Below, in pieces: positions 9,484 to 19,264 of a stretch of DNA of 64,000 nucleotides. Both the position numbers and the translations under genes were made by a program. Under the pieces are notes generated by a model that worked only from the letters and a program-made list of their open reading frames with translations, was not told the origin of the DNA and ran no database searches. The stretch lies in NCBI GenBank assembly GCA_027531565.1, contig JAPZSB010000010.1, positions 171,209 to 235,208 on the forward strand, written 5' to 3'. The first letter of the stretch is position 1, and each line of letters starts with the position of its first letter. Origin of the DNA: Beijerinckiaceae bacterium. Lineage in GTDB: Bacteria; Pseudomonadota; Alphaproteobacteria; Rhizobiales; Beijerinckiaceae.

Positions 9484-10977
9484 TCAGCCCACGGCGCTGG
9501 TCATCCGGATTCCGAGTTCGCGGATCTTCTTGCGCAGCGTATTCCGGTTGAGTCCCAGCAGGTCGGCGGCACGGACCTGGTTGCCGTTCGTCGCCGCGAG
9601 CGCTGCCGCGACCAGCGGACGCTCGAATTCCACGAGGAAGCGGTCATACAGCCCCGGTGGCGGCAGATCATCCCCGAAGCGCGCGAAATGCGTCTTCAGG
9701 TAGTTGCGGAAGAAGGCTTCCAGCGTCTCGCCCGAGCTCGGCACAGCCTCGACGATCCGCGTCTCGGTCTCGCGCGGGGCGGCCCGCCGGACGACCGACA
9801 GTTCGTTCTCGATGGCCTGCGGACCGATGACATCATCCGGGTGGAGGGCGGCGAGGCGGCGGACAAGGTTCTCGAGCTCGCGGATATTGCCCGGCCAGTC
9901 ATGGCGCTTCATCCGCTCGAGGCCGGCCTGGTCGACGCTCTTGCGCGGCAGGCCCTCCTTCTCGGCGATCGAGAGGAAGTGCCGCACGAGATCGGGGACG
10001 TCGCCGAGGCGCTCGCGCAGGGGCGGAAGGCGGATCGGGACCACGGAGAGCCGGTAGTAGAGGTCCTCGCGGAACAGGCCCTTCTCGATCAGCGTGACGA
10101 GATCCTTGTTGGTCGCGGCGACGATGCGGACATCGGTCTTGATCGGGGTGCGGCCGCCGACCGTCATGTATTCGCCCTGCTGGAGCACGCGCAGCAGCCG
10201 GGTCTGCGCCTCCATCGGCATGTCGCCGATCTCGTCGAGGAACAGGGTGCCACCCTCGGCCTGCTCGAAACGGCCCTGGCTGCGCTGGTTGGCGCCGGTA
10301 AAGGCGCCTTTCTCGTGGCCGAACAGCTCGCTCTCGATCAGGTCCCGCGGGATCGCCGCCATGTTGATCGCGACGAAGGGGCCACGGCGCCGGCGGCCGA
10401 AATCGTGCAGCGCCCGGGCAACCAGTTCCTTGCCGGTGCCGCTCTCGCCCGTGATCATCACCGTCAGGTCGGTATTCATCAGTCGGGCGAGGACACGGTA
10501 GACATCCTGCATCGCGGCGGAGCGGCCGACCAGCGGAATTTCCTCGGCCGGCTTCGCGGCTCCCCCGGCCTCGGCCGTTTTCGCCTCGTCCTCTTCCGGG
10601 GTCTTCCGGGCCTCGCTGCCGGCCAGGGCCTGGCCGACGATCCGGACAAGCTGGTCCAGATCGAACGGCTTGGGCAGGTATTCGTAGGCACCCCGCTCGG
10701 AGGCGCGGATCGCCGTCATGAAGGTGTTCTGGGCGCTCATCACCACGATGGGGAGATGGGGCCGCGCCTTCTTCATCCGGGGCAGGACCTCGAAGATGTT
10801 CTCGTCCGGCATCACGACATCGGTGATCACCAGATCCCCGTCCCCCGCCTCCACCCAGCGGGAGAGGATATTGGCGCTGCCGGTCGAGCGCACCTCGTAG
10901 CCCGCCCGCATCAGCGCCTGGGACACCACGGTCCGGATTGCAAGATCGTCGTCCGCCACAAGGATCATGTGCGCCAT
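9484..10977 (-). CDS. ntrC: Nitrogen regulation protein NR(I), NtrC
   Basis: This 497-residue sigma-54 activator has a receiver domain (acidic DDD at 10-11, phospho-acceptor D53, K103 in PKPF), an AAA+ domain with Walker A GESGTGKE (177-184), an intact GAFTGA loop (224-229), FLDEIGDMP, and a C-terminal Fis HTH ([22 protein letters not shown]). It is phosphorylated by NtrB and turns on glnA, glnK and nitrogen-assimilation promoters. The start [11 protein letters not shown] is chosen from family alignment; an upstream in-frame start would add 17 residues without a receiver fold. The intact GAFTGA contrasts with NtrX next door. Confidence 0.97.
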   Translation of the reverse strand: MAHMILVADDDLAIRTVVSQALMRAGYEVRSTGSANILSRWVEAGDGDLVITDVVMPDENIFEVLPRMKKARPHLPIVVMSAQNTFMTAIRASERGAYEYLPKPFDLDQLVRIVGQALAGSEARKTPEEDEAKTAEAGGAAKPAEEIPLVGRSAAMQDVYRVLARLMNTDLTVMITGESGTGKELVARALHDFGRRRRGPFVAINMAAIPRDLIESELFGHEKGAFTGANQRSQGRFEQAEGGTLFLDEIGDMPMEAQTRLLRVLQQGEYMTVGGRTPIKTDVRIVAATNKDLVTLIEKGLFREDLYYRLSVVPIRLPPLRERLGDVPDLVRHFLSIAEKEGLPRKSVDQAGLERMKRHDWPGNIRELENLVRRLAALHPDDVIGPQAIENELSVVRRAAPRETETRIVEAVPSSGETLEAFFRNYLKTHFARFGDDLPPPGLYDRFLVEFERPLVAAALAATNGNQVRAADLLGLNRNTLRKKIRELGIRMTSAVG

Positions 10978-11047
10978 GCCTTTTCGGCCCTCGTCACTGT
11001 CACCGGGCCGGCAAGGCCTCGTTGCCATGCCGCCCGGGTTTTCTTTC

Positions 11048-12232
11048 TCAGCCTTCCCGGTGGTGGTGCATCGGCAGGAGGATCCGGAACAGGGTCTGTC
11101 CCTTCAGCCTCTCGCATTCGATGACGCCGCCATGGTCGCTGACCACTTTCGCAACCAGTGCAAGACCGAGGCCAGTTCCGCTCGCCTTGCTGGTGACGAA
11201 AGGTTCGAAGAGATGCGGAACCAGGTGTTCCGGAATGCCCGGGCCGTTATCCAGAATGCCGACTTCGAAGGGCAAGGCCACGCGCCGGCCGCTCGTGGGA
11301 ACGACCATCGAGACGCCGGGACGGAAGGCCGTGGTCAGCGTGATGCGCCCGGCCCGGCGCTCGCTGCCAATGGCTTCGGCGGCATTCTTGACGAGGTTCA
11401 GGATGGCTTGGACCAGGCGGTCGCGGTTGGCGAGGATCGATGGAAGCGAAGGGTCGAACCGGTGTTCGAAGGCGATATGCGCCGCGAAGCCGCTGCTCGC
11501 CAGCCGGCTGACATGGTCGAGGACCTCGTGGATGTTGACCGGCGACATCGGCATCGGCCGCCCATCGGAGAAGACCTCGAACCGTTCGACCAGCCGCACG
11601 ATCCGGTCCACCTCGGAGCGGATCAGCGCGGAGAGCGGCTTCTCCGCCTCGGGCAGGGAATGCTCGATCAGCTGCGCCGCGCCCCGGATGCCGGAAAGCG
11701 GGTTCTTGATCTCATGCGCCAGCATGGAGGCCATGGCGCTGACCGAACGCACCGCATCCCGATGGGTAAGCTGGCGGTTCATCTTGTCCATGATGGCACG
11801 GGGCTGGATCACCAGAAGGATCGAGCCGGCGCTGTCGACCAGCGGCGAGGCATAGAGATCGACCAGCTGCTCGCCCTTGGCGGTCTTGCTGGGCGAAAGA
11901 TCGATCCCGTATTCCGTAACGCTCCCGCCCTTCTCCCGCACATGCTCGACCGACTGGATCAGTGGCGAGCCGGGCGGCAGCACTTCGGCGATGTCGCGGG
12001 CGCGCAGGCGCTCGCGGCCGGCCCCGAAAAGCTGCTCCGCGGCAGTATTGGCGAAGGCGATGCGGTTGTGGCGGTCGACTTCGACCACGGGCATCGGCAT
12101 GGCATCGATGAGATTGCGCAACGAACCGGTTCCATATTCGGCAGCCGCGCCAAGCAGGATCTCAGGCGGCATGAACGAGGGGGGCCCTGCCTTCCGAAGC
12201 CTCTCCGAGGGATTCGAGGAAATGGATGACAT
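11048..12232 (-). CDS. ntrB: Nitrogen regulation sensor kinase NR(II), NtrB
   Basis: The protein (394 residues from the ATG at 12232) has a PAS domain ([18 protein letters not shown]), HisKA with H173 in [12 protein letters not shown], and HATPase motifs [16 protein letters not shown] and [11 protein letters not shown]. It has no transmembrane segment, as expected for cytosolic NtrB, which senses nitrogen through PII. The start at 12232 has GGAAG eight to nine bases upstream but overlaps the end of dusB by 71 bases; the ATG at 12172 would reduce the overlap to 11 bases and remains possible. The dusB-ntrB-ntrC order is the classic nifR3-ntrBC operon of alphaproteobacteria. Confidence 0.95.
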   Translation of the reverse strand: MSSISSNPSERLRKAGPPSFMPPEILLGAAAEYGTGSLRNLIDAMPMPVVEVDRHNRIAFANTAAEQLFGAGRERLRARDIAEVLPPGSPLIQSVEHVREKGGSVTEYGIDLSPSKTAKGEQLVDLYASPLVDSAGSILLVIQPRAIMDKMNRQLTHRDAVRSVSAMASMLAHEIKNPLSGIRGAAQLIEHSLPEAEKPLSALIRSEVDRIVRLVERFEVFSDGRPMPMSPVNIHEVLDHVSRLASSGFAAHIAFEHRFDPSLPSILANRDRLVQAILNLVKNAAEAIGSERRAGRITLTTAFRPGVSMVVPTSGRRVALPFEVGILDNGPGIPEHLVPHLFEPFVTSKASGTGLGLALVAKVVSDHGGVIECERLKGQTLFRILLPMHHHREG

Positions 12233-13184
12233 GACGTGCTTCTTCCGTTTGCAAGATGGTCGCCAACTGCTCCCGCGGGACGGGAATTCCGTCCGCCATC
12301 GCATGGCTGGCAAAGGCCGCGACATGCTTGCGGGCATGCCGCACGCCCTGTCGAACCCCCATGGTTTCAAGGAGATGAGTGTAGTGGAGGATCATCGCTG
12401 CGGCCTTTTCCGCCGGGCTCGGCGCCTGCCAGGCGCGGCCGGCCAGGCCATGGCCGATCTCGCCGACCAGCCAGGGACGCCCAAGCGCGGCACGGCCGAT
12501 CATCACCCCGTCGGCGCCCGAATGCGCCAAGGCTTCGCGGGCGGCTTCGAGGCTGTCGATATCACCATTGACGATGACCGGCAGTGCGGTGGCTTCGCGG
12601 ACGGCCCGCACGGCCTGCCAATCCGCCCGGCCCTTGTAGAATTGCTGCCGCGTCCGGCCGTGGATGGTCACGAGCGAGAGCCCGCACGCCTCGGCCCGTC
12701 GGGCCAGTTCCGGCGCATTCAGGCTGGATTCGTCCCATCCGAGCCGCATCTTGAGCGTCACCGGAACGGAAACGGCCTTTCGCACCGCTTCGATCAATGT
12801 CTGGGCGTGGTCGAGATCGCGCATCAGGGCGGAGCCGCTCCAGCCATTGGTGACGCGCTTGGCCGGGCAGCCCATATTGATGTCGATCACATGCGCGCCC
12901 GAGGCTTCCGCCACGCGGGCCCCCTCGCCCATCGGCCCGGCCTCGCAGCCGGCGAGCTGGACGACATGGAGGGCCAGTCCCTCGCCTTCGGCCCTCAGGC
13001 GGGCTTCCTCGTCCCCGGCCGCCAGCTGGTCGGCGGCGACCATCTCGCTCACGACGAGTCCCGCGCCGAAGCGCGCGGCGACGGTGCGCATGCCGTGATC
13101 GGTCACGCCGGACATCGGCGCGAGCAGCGCCGGCGTCTCGATTGCATGCGGTCCGATCCGGAATCCTGTCAAAGAAAGCGCCAT
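12162..13184 (-). CDS. dusB: tRNA-dihydrouridine synthase DusB (NifR3)
   Basis: The 340-residue FMN enzyme reduces uridines in the tRNA D-loop. It shows the TIM-barrel Dus motifs APMSGVTDHGMR, VSEMV, INMGCPAKRV with the catalytic cysteine, LKMRLGWDE, IHGRTRQQFYKG, VNGDI and GVMIGRAALGRPWL. The ATG at 13184 opens a family-typical N-terminus (MALSLTGFRIG); the frame remains open further upstream but has no homology there. It leads the ntrBC operon and its end overlaps ntrB. Confidence 0.96.
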   Translation of the reverse strand: MALSLTGFRIGPHAIETPALLAPMSGVTDHGMRTVAARFGAGLVVSEMVAADQLAAGDEEARLRAEGEGLALHVVQLAGCEAGPMGEGARVAEASGAHVIDINMGCPAKRVTNGWSGSALMRDLDHAQTLIEAVRKAVSVPVTLKMRLGWDESSLNAPELARRAEACGLSLVTIHGRTRQQFYKGRADWQAVRAVREATALPVIVNGDIDSLEAAREALAHSGADGVMIGRAALGRPWLVGEIGHGLAGRAWQAPSPAEKAAAMILHYTHLLETMGVRQGVRHARKHVAAFASHAMADGIPVPREQLATILQTEEARHVIHFLESLGEASEGRAPLVHAA

Positions 13185-13388
13185 CGTGCCTAAATTTTCA
13201 TCATTCCGCTTCCGGGCGGGCAGAGGGGGCGGATTCGCGCCATTCTGCTTCCGGGCGCCTGCCGCTCTTCTCCGGCGGCAGCGTGAAAGGCGGGTCACCG
13301 CCTCTTCCGGCTCTTCCCGCCCGAGCCGGATTGACGGATAGACGAGTTTTCCGCTTTGGTCATGCAGAAACGTGAGATCCCGGCTGCC

Positions 13389-14576
13389 ATGACTGATTCC
13401 GCCCCCCTTGCCGCCCTTGTCGTCGCTGCCGGGCGGGGAACCCGGCTGGGCGGGCCGGTCCCCAAGCAGTACCGGCGCGTGGCCGGCCGCCCCGTGCTGA
13501 CGCATACGCTCGAGCATCTGATCCGTCCGGCCCTGTTCGACCGGGTGCTGGTGGTGATCCATCCGGATGACGGCGCCGCCTTTGCCGAGGCTGCTGCACT
13601 GCTCGGTCGGCAGATCGCCTCCTGTCCGGGCGGCGCCTCGCGCCAGGATTCCGTCCGCCTCGGGCTGGAGGCCCTGGCGGCCACCGGCCTGCCGGACCAT
13701 GCCATCGTGCTGATCCATGATGCCGCGCGCCCCTTTGCCAGCGAGGCCGTGCTGATGCGCGCCGTCCTTGCTGCCCAGCGCCATGGCGCGGCCATTCCCG
13801 TTCTTCCTGTGCCGGATACGCTGGCGGTTCTCGACGAGGCCGGGCATCTCGCCGGCAACCCTGACCGGAACAGCGTGCGGCTCGTGCAGACGCCGCAGGC
13901 GTTCCGGCTGGGGCCCATCCTCGCCGCGCATCGGTGCGCGCTCGCCGAGGGACGAACCGATTTCACCGACGATGCCGGGCTGGCGGCGGCCTACGGGCAG
14001 GCCGTCGGCTCCTTCGCCGGGGATGGCGCGCTGTTCAAGATCACCCGCGAGGAGGATCTCGAACGGGCCGAGCGCCATCTCGCCCCGCAGGCCGAAACGC
14101 GGACCGGCCTCGGCTATGATGTCCATGCCTTCACCGAGGGCGACCATGTCTGGCTCGGCGGGGTCGCGATCCCGCATACGCGGAAACTGCTCGGTCATTC
14201 CGATGCGGATCCCCTGCTCCATGCGCTGACCGATGCCCTGCTCGGCACGATCGGCGACGGCGATATCGGCCAGCATTTTCCGCCCTCGGATCCGCGCTGG
14301 AAGGGCGCGCCCTCGCGGCTGTTCCTTGCCGATGCCGCACGCCGGGTGGCGGAACGCGGCGGGCGCGTGGTCTCGGTCGATTGCACCGTGCTGGCCGAGG
14401 CGCCGAAGGTCGGCCCGCACCGCGCGGCCATGCAGGCGCTGATCGGCGAGGTTCTCGGGATCCCGCCGGAACGTGTGGGGATCAAGGCGACCACGTCGGA
14501 AAAGCTCGGCTTTGTCGGCCGCAGCGAGGGGATCGCCGCCATGGCGGTCGCCACGGTGATGTTCGGAGGAGGTTGA
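13389..14576 (+). CDS. ispDF: Bifunctional IspD/IspF (MEP pathway)
   Basis: This 395-residue fusion makes isoprenoid precursors. Residues 1 to about 235 are 2-C-methyl-D-erythritol 4-phosphate cytidylyltransferase (VVAAGRGTRLGGPVPKQY, IHDAARPF, VQTPQAF). Residues from about 236 are 2-C-methyl-D-erythritol 2,4-cyclodiphosphate synthase (GLGYDVHAF with metal ligands D and H, LGHSDADPLLHALTDALLG, DIGQHFPP, ATTSEKLGFVGR). Such IspDF fusions are typical of alphaproteobacteria. In-frame starts at 13356 (TTG) and 13362 (ATG) exist; MTDSAPLAALVVAAG at 13389 fits the family best, although no strong ribosome-binding site is seen. pncC follows after 3 bases. Confidence 0.96.
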   Translation: MTDSAPLAALVVAAGRGTRLGGPVPKQYRRVAGRPVLTHTLEHLIRPALFDRVLVVIHPDDGAAFAEAAALLGRQIASCPGGASRQDSVRLGLEALAATGLPDHAIVLIHDAARPFASEAVLMRAVLAAQRHGAAIPVLPVPDTLAVLDEAGHLAGNPDRNSVRLVQTPQAFRLGPILAAHRCALAEGRTDFTDDAGLAAAYGQAVGSFAGDGALFKITREEDLERAERHLAPQAETRTGLGYDVHAFTEGDHVWLGGVAIPHTRKLLGHSDADPLLHALTDALLGTIGDGDIGQHFPPSDPRWKGAPSRLFLADAARRVAERGGRVVSVDCTVLAEAPKVGPHRAAMQALIGEVLGIPPERVGIKATTSEKLGFVGRSEGIAAMAVATVMFGGG

Positions 14577-14579
14577 TCC

Positions 14580-15095
14580 ATGCCGCGTGCGCCCTCGCCT
14601 GCCCGCCTCGCCCGCGAGGTTCTCGCCCTCGCCCGTGCCAGCGGGCTGACCATTGCCACCGCGGAATCCTGCACAGGCGGGCTGGTCGCGGCAGCGCTGA
14701 CCTCGATTGCCGGCTCGTCGGATGTGATGGATCGCGGCTTCGTGACCTATTCGAACGCGGCCAAGACGGCCATGCTCGGTGTGCCGGCGCCATTGATCGC
14801 CTCTTCCGGCGCGGTTTCGGCCGAGGTGGCCGCCGCCATGGCGGAAGGCGCGCTCCGGGCCTCCGGAGCCGGGCTGGCGGTCTCGATCACGGGCATTGCC
14901 GGTCCCGGCGGCGGCTCGGCGGAGAAGCCGGTCGGGCTGGTTCATTTCGCCGCCGCCGCGCGGGACGGGCGCGTGAACCGGGTCGAGCGGCGTTTCGATC
15001 CGGCCCTCGGCCGGGCCGGCATCCGCCGTGCCGCCTGCCTGCAGGCGCTGCTGATGCTGCGTGACCTGGCGGGGGAACGCTCGGTGACGGCCTGA
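14580..15095 (+). CDS. pncC: CinA C-terminal family, nicotinamide-nucleotide amidohydrolase (PncC)
   Basis: The 171-residue protein corresponds to the stand-alone CinA C-terminal domain, which deamidates NMN to nicotinate mononucleotide in pyridine nucleotide salvage. Family motifs seen are [54 protein letters not shown] and [17 protein letters not shown]. The ATG lies 3 bases after ispDF with AGGAGG overlapping that gene's end, so the two are likely co-transcribed. The gene is convergent with the RatA-like gene. Confidence 0.93.
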   Translation: MPRAPSPARLAREVLALARASGLTIATAESCTGGLVAAALTSIAGSSDVMDRGFVTYSNAAKTAMLGVPAPLIASSGAVSAEVAAAMAEGALRASGAGLAVSITGIAGPGGGSAEKPVGLVHFAAAARDGRVNRVERRFDPALGRAGIRRAACLQALLMLRDLAGERSVTA

Positions 15096-15101
15096 GGACT
15101 G

Positions 15102-15560
15102 TCAGCCGCGGGCGCGGGTGGCCAGCAGGTCAGCCCGTGTCTCGAAGGCCTCGGCCATCTTGCGGAAGACCTTTTCGAAGACGGCGCCGGCCAGCATCTG
15201 GAAGGTGCGGCTCCTGAATTCGTAATCGATGAAGAACCGCACATCCGTGCCGCCATCCGGTCGGGCCAGGAAGGTCCAGCGGTTCTCGAGATGCCTGAAC
15301 GGGCCATCGACATAGGTGACGCGGATGGCGTGGTTCGGCCGGTCCAGTTCGACCCGGGTGGTGAAGGTTTCGCGGATCATCTTGTAGCCGATCGACATGT
15401 CGGCCAGCAGCACCTGCGTCTCGCCGGCCTCGCTGCGCCGGCGGATGGCCAGGGCCTCGCACATGGGCACGAATTCGGGATAACGCTCGATATCCGCGAC
15501 CAGATCGAACATCGTCTCGGGCGAATGGCGCACCACCCGCGTGGTTTCGAAACGCGGCAT
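15102..15560 (-). CDS. RatA/COQ10-like START-domain protein
   Basis: The 152-residue protein has the polyketide-cyclase/COQ10 pattern: an opening HSPETMFDLVADIERYPEFVP and the terminal amphipathic region FQMLAGAVFEKVFRKMAEAFETRA. In E. coli the homologue RatA was described as a ribosome-association toxin, while mitochondrial COQ10 binds ubiquinone; a quinone-binding role is the more conserved interpretation. It follows lipA with a 2-base gap and is probably co-transcribed. Function beyond lipid or quinone binding is inference. Confidence 0.87.
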   Translation of the reverse strand: MPRFETTRVVRHSPETMFDLVADIERYPEFVPMCEALAIRRRSEAGETQVLLADMSIGYKMIRETFTTRVELDRPNHAIRVTYVDGPFRHLENRWTFLARPDGGTDVRFFIDYEFRSRTFQMLAGAVFEKVFRKMAEAFETRADLLATRARG

Positions 15561-15562
15561 GG

Positions 15563-16567
15563 TCAGCCCAAAGCCGCCCGGGCCGCCTTCAGGCGGGCAA
15601 AATCCTCGCCGGCATGGTGCGACGAGCGCGTCAGCGGCGAGGCGGAAACCATCAGGAAGCCCTTGGTATAGGCGATGGTCTCGAAGCCCTTGAACTCGTC
15701 CGGCGGGACGAAGCGGATCACCGCATGGTGCTTTTTCGTCGGCTGGAGATATTGTCCGATCGTCAGGAAGTCGACATCGGCCGAGCGCAGGTCGTCCATC
15801 AGCTGGAGCACCTCGTTCCGCTCCTCGCCGAGGCCGACCATGATGCCGGATTTGGTGAAGATCGTGGAATCCAGCTCCTTCACCCGCTGCAGCAGCCGGA
15901 TCGAATGGAAATAGCGCGCGCCGGGCCGCACCTTGAGATATTTCGACGGCACCGTCTCGAGGTTGTGGTTGAACACGTCGGGCCGGGCCTCGACGACCAC
16001 TTCGAGCGCGCCGGGCTTGCGCAGGAAATCCGGTGTCAGGATCTCGATCGTCGTCTTCGGTGACGCCGCGCGGATGGCGCGGATCGTGCGGGCGAAATGT
16101 TCGGCGCCGCCATCCTCGAGATCGTCGCGGTCAACCGAGGTGATCACCACATGTTCGAGGCCCAGCTTCGCCGTGGCCGTGGCGACGTAATCGGGTTCGT
16201 TCGGATCCAGCGGCGCCGGCATGCCTGTCTTCACGTTGCAGAAGGCGCAGGCCCGCGTGCAGGTGTCGCCCATGATCATGAAGGTGGCGTGCTTCTTCTC
16301 CCAGCATTCGCCGATATTGGGGCAGCCCGCCTCCTCACAGACGGTGACGAGGCCGTTCTCCTTGACGATCCGGTGCGTTTCCTTCCAGCCCGCCGAGCCC
16401 GGCGCCTTGACGCGGATCCAGTCCGGCTTGCGCTGGATGGGGTTGTCGGGCCGGTGCGCCTTTTCCGGGTGGCGGACCACGGCCTCGACTCGCGCCTGCC
16501 CTTCGGCCGAAAACACGCTGTCGCGGTTCTTGCGCGGATCGTTCTTCAGAAGATCAATCGTGGCCAT
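15563..16567 (-). CDS. lipA: Lipoyl synthase LipA
   Basis: The 334-residue radical-SAM enzyme inserts sulfur into octanoylated lipoyl domains. The auxiliary [4Fe-4S] cluster ligands C77, C82 and C88 ([12 protein letters not shown]) and the radical-SAM CxxxCxxC ligands C103, C107 and C110 (CTRACAFC) are present, as is the C-terminal [10 protein letters not shown] serine motif that ligates the auxiliary cluster. Its place downstream of lpdA and the pdh genes fits supply of lipoate to the PDH complex encoded in the same block. Confidence 0.98.
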   Translation of the reverse strand: MATIDLLKNDPRKNRDSVFSAEGQARVEAVVRHPEKAHRPDNPIQRKPDWIRVKAPGSAGWKETHRIVKENGLVTVCEEAGCPNIGECWEKKHATFMIMGDTCTRACAFCNVKTGMPAPLDPNEPDYVATATAKLGLEHVVITSVDRDDLEDGGAEHFARTIRAIRAASPKTTIEILTPDFLRKPGALEVVVEARPDVFNHNLETVPSKYLKVRPGARYFHSIRLLQRVKELDSTIFTKSGIMVGLGEERNEVLQLMDDLRSADVDFLTIGQYLQPTKKHHAVIRFVPPDEFKGFETIAYTKGFLMVSASPLTRSSHHAGEDFARLKAARAALG

Positions 16568-16666
16568 GGACGGTTCCGGAAAATGCCTTGCGGGAAGCCC
16601 TTCAACTAGGCTTTGCGCGGTGGAAAAACAAGAACGCTCCGGGAATGGCTATCCTGCACGGATCGG

Positions 16667-17020
16667 CTACCTGACGGTGATCTGCCGGAGCTGACGCCGC
16701 GGCATGAAGGGGCCGCGACAGCGCCCCTGTGCATCCACCACAACCCAGGGATGCGTGAGATAGGTCTGCTGGGTGTAGGACGTTCCCGCCTCGAGAACCT
16801 GATACCGCACGCGTGAACCGCCGAAATCCAGCCAGTAGACCGAGACCGGCCCTGCGGACCGGTTGACGAAGGCCATGGTGGTCGTGGTTTCGCTCACGCG
16901 CGATCGGACCACCCCCTCGCCCCGGCACGCCGCCTCCGCTGACAGGACTGGCAGAAGGCCGGCGGCAGCCCAGAAGGCCATCGCCGCCTTTCGCCCGCGA
17001 AGCCGCTTCGACAGCCTCAA
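16667..17020 (-). CDS. Secreted VHL-beta-domain-like small protein
   Basis: The product (117 residues from the TTG at 17020) has a basic N-terminus, a hydrophobic stretch (AMAFWAAAGLLPVLSAEA) consistent with a signal peptide, then a domain resembling the von Hippel-Lindau beta domain: TTTTMAFVNRSAGPVSVYWL, followed by QQTYLTHPWVVVDAQGRC. In eukaryotes this domain recognises hydroxyproline; bacterial exported versions have no established role. The TTG overlaps the stop of the upstream GlsB-like gene (TTGA), supporting translational coupling. An ATG at 16981 would shorten the protein to 104 residues and remove the charged n-region. The two mature cysteines could form a disulfide. Confidence 0.65.
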   Translation of the reverse strand: MRLSKRLRGRKAAMAFWAAAGLLPVLSAEAACRGEGVVRSRVSETTTTMAFVNRSAGPVSVYWLDFGGSRVRYQVLEAGTSYTQQTYLTHPWVVVDAQGRCRGPFMPRRQLRQITVR

Positions 17021-17265
17021 CGGCCGACAAACCGGCCTGCGACGATCACGATCACCCCGCCGAGCACGGCGGCGACCATCGAATGCACGAACGGGCCGCC
17101 CAGCCGCAGGCCCACGGCGCCGAGTACGAAATGCCCGACCACTGCGCCGATCAGCCCGATGATGACATTGCGGATGATGCCGCCCGAGCCGCCGACGATC
17201 AGGCTGGCCAGCCAGCCGGCAATGCCGCCGAGAACGAGGGTCACGATGAGGGGCGGAATCGTCAT
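17017..17265 (-). CDS. GlsB/YeaQ/YmgE family membrane protein
   Basis: The 82-residue protein is almost entirely hydrophobic with three glycine-rich transmembrane segments (IVTLVLGGIAGWLASLIVGG, IIGLIGAVVGHFVLGAVG, VAAVLGGVIVIVAGRFVG), the layout of the transglycosylase-associated/YeaQ stress-response family. The start MTIPPL at 17265 has GGAAACC upstream. Its stop overlaps the start of the VHL-like gene. The molecular function of the family is unknown; membership in an envelope stress response is the usual annotation. Confidence 0.87.
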   Translation of the reverse strand: MTIPPLIVTLVLGGIAGWLASLIVGGSGGIIRNVIIGLIGAVVGHFVLGAVGLRLGGPFVHSMVAAVLGGVIVIVAGRFVGR

Positions 17266-17349
17266 GGTCTGGTTTCCTTTCGCCTGGATGGCAGCGATTT
17301 CGGCAGTCTGGGACCGGAGGGCCGGCCAAGGCAAGCCCCCGGGCCGGGT

Positions 17350-17670
17350 TCAGGGTGCGCTCGGCTCCGCGATCTCGGCCTTGCCGCTCTTCTTGTCATA
17401 GAGGCAATAGACCGTCCCGGCCGCGTTCTTCATATGCGGTTGCGGGTAGCGCCCCGTCACGACGCGCAGGACCGCGGCCTCGAAATCCACCGGCGACTGG
17501 GCCTTGGCCTGGTTGAGCCTGGAGGCCTTGAGGCAGGCCACCTCGGATTTCTTCCACAGTTCCTTCCAGGCATCGTCGCTGGCCGCGAAGGCGGGCTGGC
17601 CGACGAAAGCAAGGCCGATCACGGCCGCAGCGAGGCGGAAGGCGGGGGCGGAGGGAAAGCGGGTGCTCAT
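17350..17670 (-). CDS. Small exported protein of unknown function
   Basis: This 106-residue protein has a classical signal peptide (FRLAAAVIGLAFVGQPAFAA, cleavage predicted after AFA) and a short mature part with two cysteines (ACLKAS and VYCLYDK). No family is recognised. An AGGAGCC ribosome-binding site lies nine bases before the ATG. It stands between lpdA and the glsB-like gene and is likely periplasmic. Confidence 0.7.
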   Translation of the reverse strand: MSTRFPSAPAFRLAAAVIGLAFVGQPAFAASDDAWKELWKKSEVACLKASRLNQAKAQSPVDFEAAVLRVVTGRYPQPHMKNAAGTVYCLYDKKSGKAEIAEPSAP

Positions 17671-17797
17671 GCAGATGGCTCCTGAATCGGGTTTCGGCGC
17701 CTATTGAAGCGGTCCCAATCTGAACGGCTCCTTGACGGAGCCGGCGCCTTCCCCTCCGCGCGGGACGTCGGGCACAGCCCGGCAATCCCGGCAGGGC

Positions 17798-19237
17798 TCA
17801 CGCATTCAGCGCCTTGCCATAGGCGTCGAGCACGCTTTCCTTCATCATTTCCGACAGGGTCGGATGCGGGAAGATCGTGTGCATCAGGTCTTCCTCGGTG
17901 GTCTCGAGGTTCATCGCCACCACGAAGCCCTGGATGAGTTCGGTCACTTCCGCGCCCACCATATGCGCGCCGAGCAACTGGCCGGTCTTCGCGTCGAAGA
18001 TGGTCTTGATCAGCCCGTTATCCTCGCCGAGCGCGATGGCCTTGCCATTGGCGGCGAAGGAGAAGCGCCCGACCTTCACCGTGTAGCCGGCTTCCTTGGC
18101 CTTGGCCTCGGTCAGGCCGACGCTGGCGACCTGCGGGTGGCAATAGGTGCAGCCCGGGATCTTGCGCTTGTCCATCGGGTGGACATGCAGGCCCTTGATA
18201 TGCTCGACGCAGAGCACGCCCTCATGCTCGGCCTTGTGGGCCAGCATGGGCGGGCCGGCGACATCGCCGATGGCGTAGAGGCCGGGCACATTGGTGCGGC
18301 CATAGCCGTCGATCACCACGCAGCCGCGATCCGTCTTCACGCCGAGGGCTTCGAGGCCGAGATTCTCGATATTGCCGACAACGCCGACCGCCGAGATCAT
18401 CCGCTCGGCGGTGATATCCTGCTTGTTGCCCTTGTCGTCCTCGACGGTCGCGGTGACGCTGTTCGCGCCCTTCACCACCTTCGTCACCTTGGTGTTGGTC
18501 AGGATTTTCATGCCCTGCTTTTCGAAGCTCTTGCGGGCAATGGCGGAGATTTCCGCATCCTCGACCGGCATGACCTGGCCCATCACCTCGACCACGGTCA
18601 CCTCGACACCCATGGTCCGGTAGAACGAGGCGAATTCGATGCCGATGGCGCCGGAACCCATGACGATCAGCGATTTCGGCATGGCCGGCGGCACCATCGC
18701 CTCGAAATAGGTCCAGATCAGCTTGCCATCGGGCTCGATGCCCGGCAGCGCGCGCGGGCGGGCGCCGGTGGCGATGATGATGTGCTTCGCCGTGTAGGTG
18801 CCGGCACCGAGCGTGCCCTTCGGGGCCGGGTGCTGCGGCTGCACAGCGGGTTTCGTCGGCGCGGCCACCACGATCTCGCCCGGCTTGGTCAGCTTCGCTT
18901 CGCCCCAGATCACGTCGATCTTGTTCTTCTTCATCAGGAAGCCGACACCGCCATTGAGCCGGCCCGAAACCCCGCGCGAGCGCTTGACGACATCGGCCGG
19001 ATCATAGGTGATCGTGCCTTCGAGCTTCAGGCCGTAATCCTTCGCATGCTGGGCGAAATGATAGATTTCCGCGGTGCGCAGCAGCGCCTTGGTCGGGATG
19101 CAGCCCCAGTTCAGGCAGATGCCGCCGAGATGCTCGCGCTCGACAATGGCGGTCTTGAGGCCCAGCTGGGCGGCGCGGATGGCCGCAACATAGCCGCCGG
19201 GGCCGGAACCGATGATGATGAGATCGTAGGCGGACAT
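17798..19237 (-). CDS. lpdA: Dihydrolipoyl dehydrogenase (E3)
   Basis: The 479-residue flavoprotein reoxidises dihydrolipoamide in 2-oxo acid dehydrogenase complexes. It has the FAD motif IIGSGPGGYVAA, the redox disulfide C41-C46 in GGICLNWGCIPTKALL, an NAD motif VMGSGAIGIEFA, the second FAD motif YAIGDVAGPPMLAHKA and the catalytic HPTLSE near residue 453. A Pro/Ala-rich insertion follows the first beta region (TKPAVQPQHPAPKG). Located a few genes after pdhABC on the same strand, it most likely serves that complex. Confidence 0.97.
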   Translation of the reverse strand: MSAYDLIIIGSGPGGYVAAIRAAQLGLKTAIVEREHLGGICLNWGCIPTKALLRTAEIYHFAQHAKDYGLKLEGTITYDPADVVKRSRGVSGRLNGGVGFLMKKNKIDVIWGEAKLTKPGEIVVAAPTKPAVQPQHPAPKGTLGAGTYTAKHIIIATGARPRALPGIEPDGKLIWTYFEAMVPPAMPKSLIVMGSGAIGIEFASFYRTMGVEVTVVEVMGQVMPVEDAEISAIARKSFEKQGMKILTNTKVTKVVKGANSVTATVEDDKGNKQDITAERMISAVGVVGNIENLGLEALGVKTDRGCVVIDGYGRTNVPGLYAIGDVAGPPMLAHKAEHEGVLCVEHIKGLHVHPMDKRKIPGCTYCHPQVASVGLTEAKAKEAGYTVKVGRFSFAANGKAIALGEDNGLIKTIFDAKTGQLLGAHMVGAEVTELIQGFVVAMNLETTEEDLMHTIFPHPTLSEMMKESVLDAYGKALNA

Positions 19238-19264
19238 GGTGGAATTCCCCTCGGCTTTACAGGT

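Noticed and set aside
13184..14945. Extension of the dusB frame far upstream on the minus strand (total about 927 codons)
   Set aside because: The added part is antisense to ispDF and lacks any homology; DusB starts normally at 13184.
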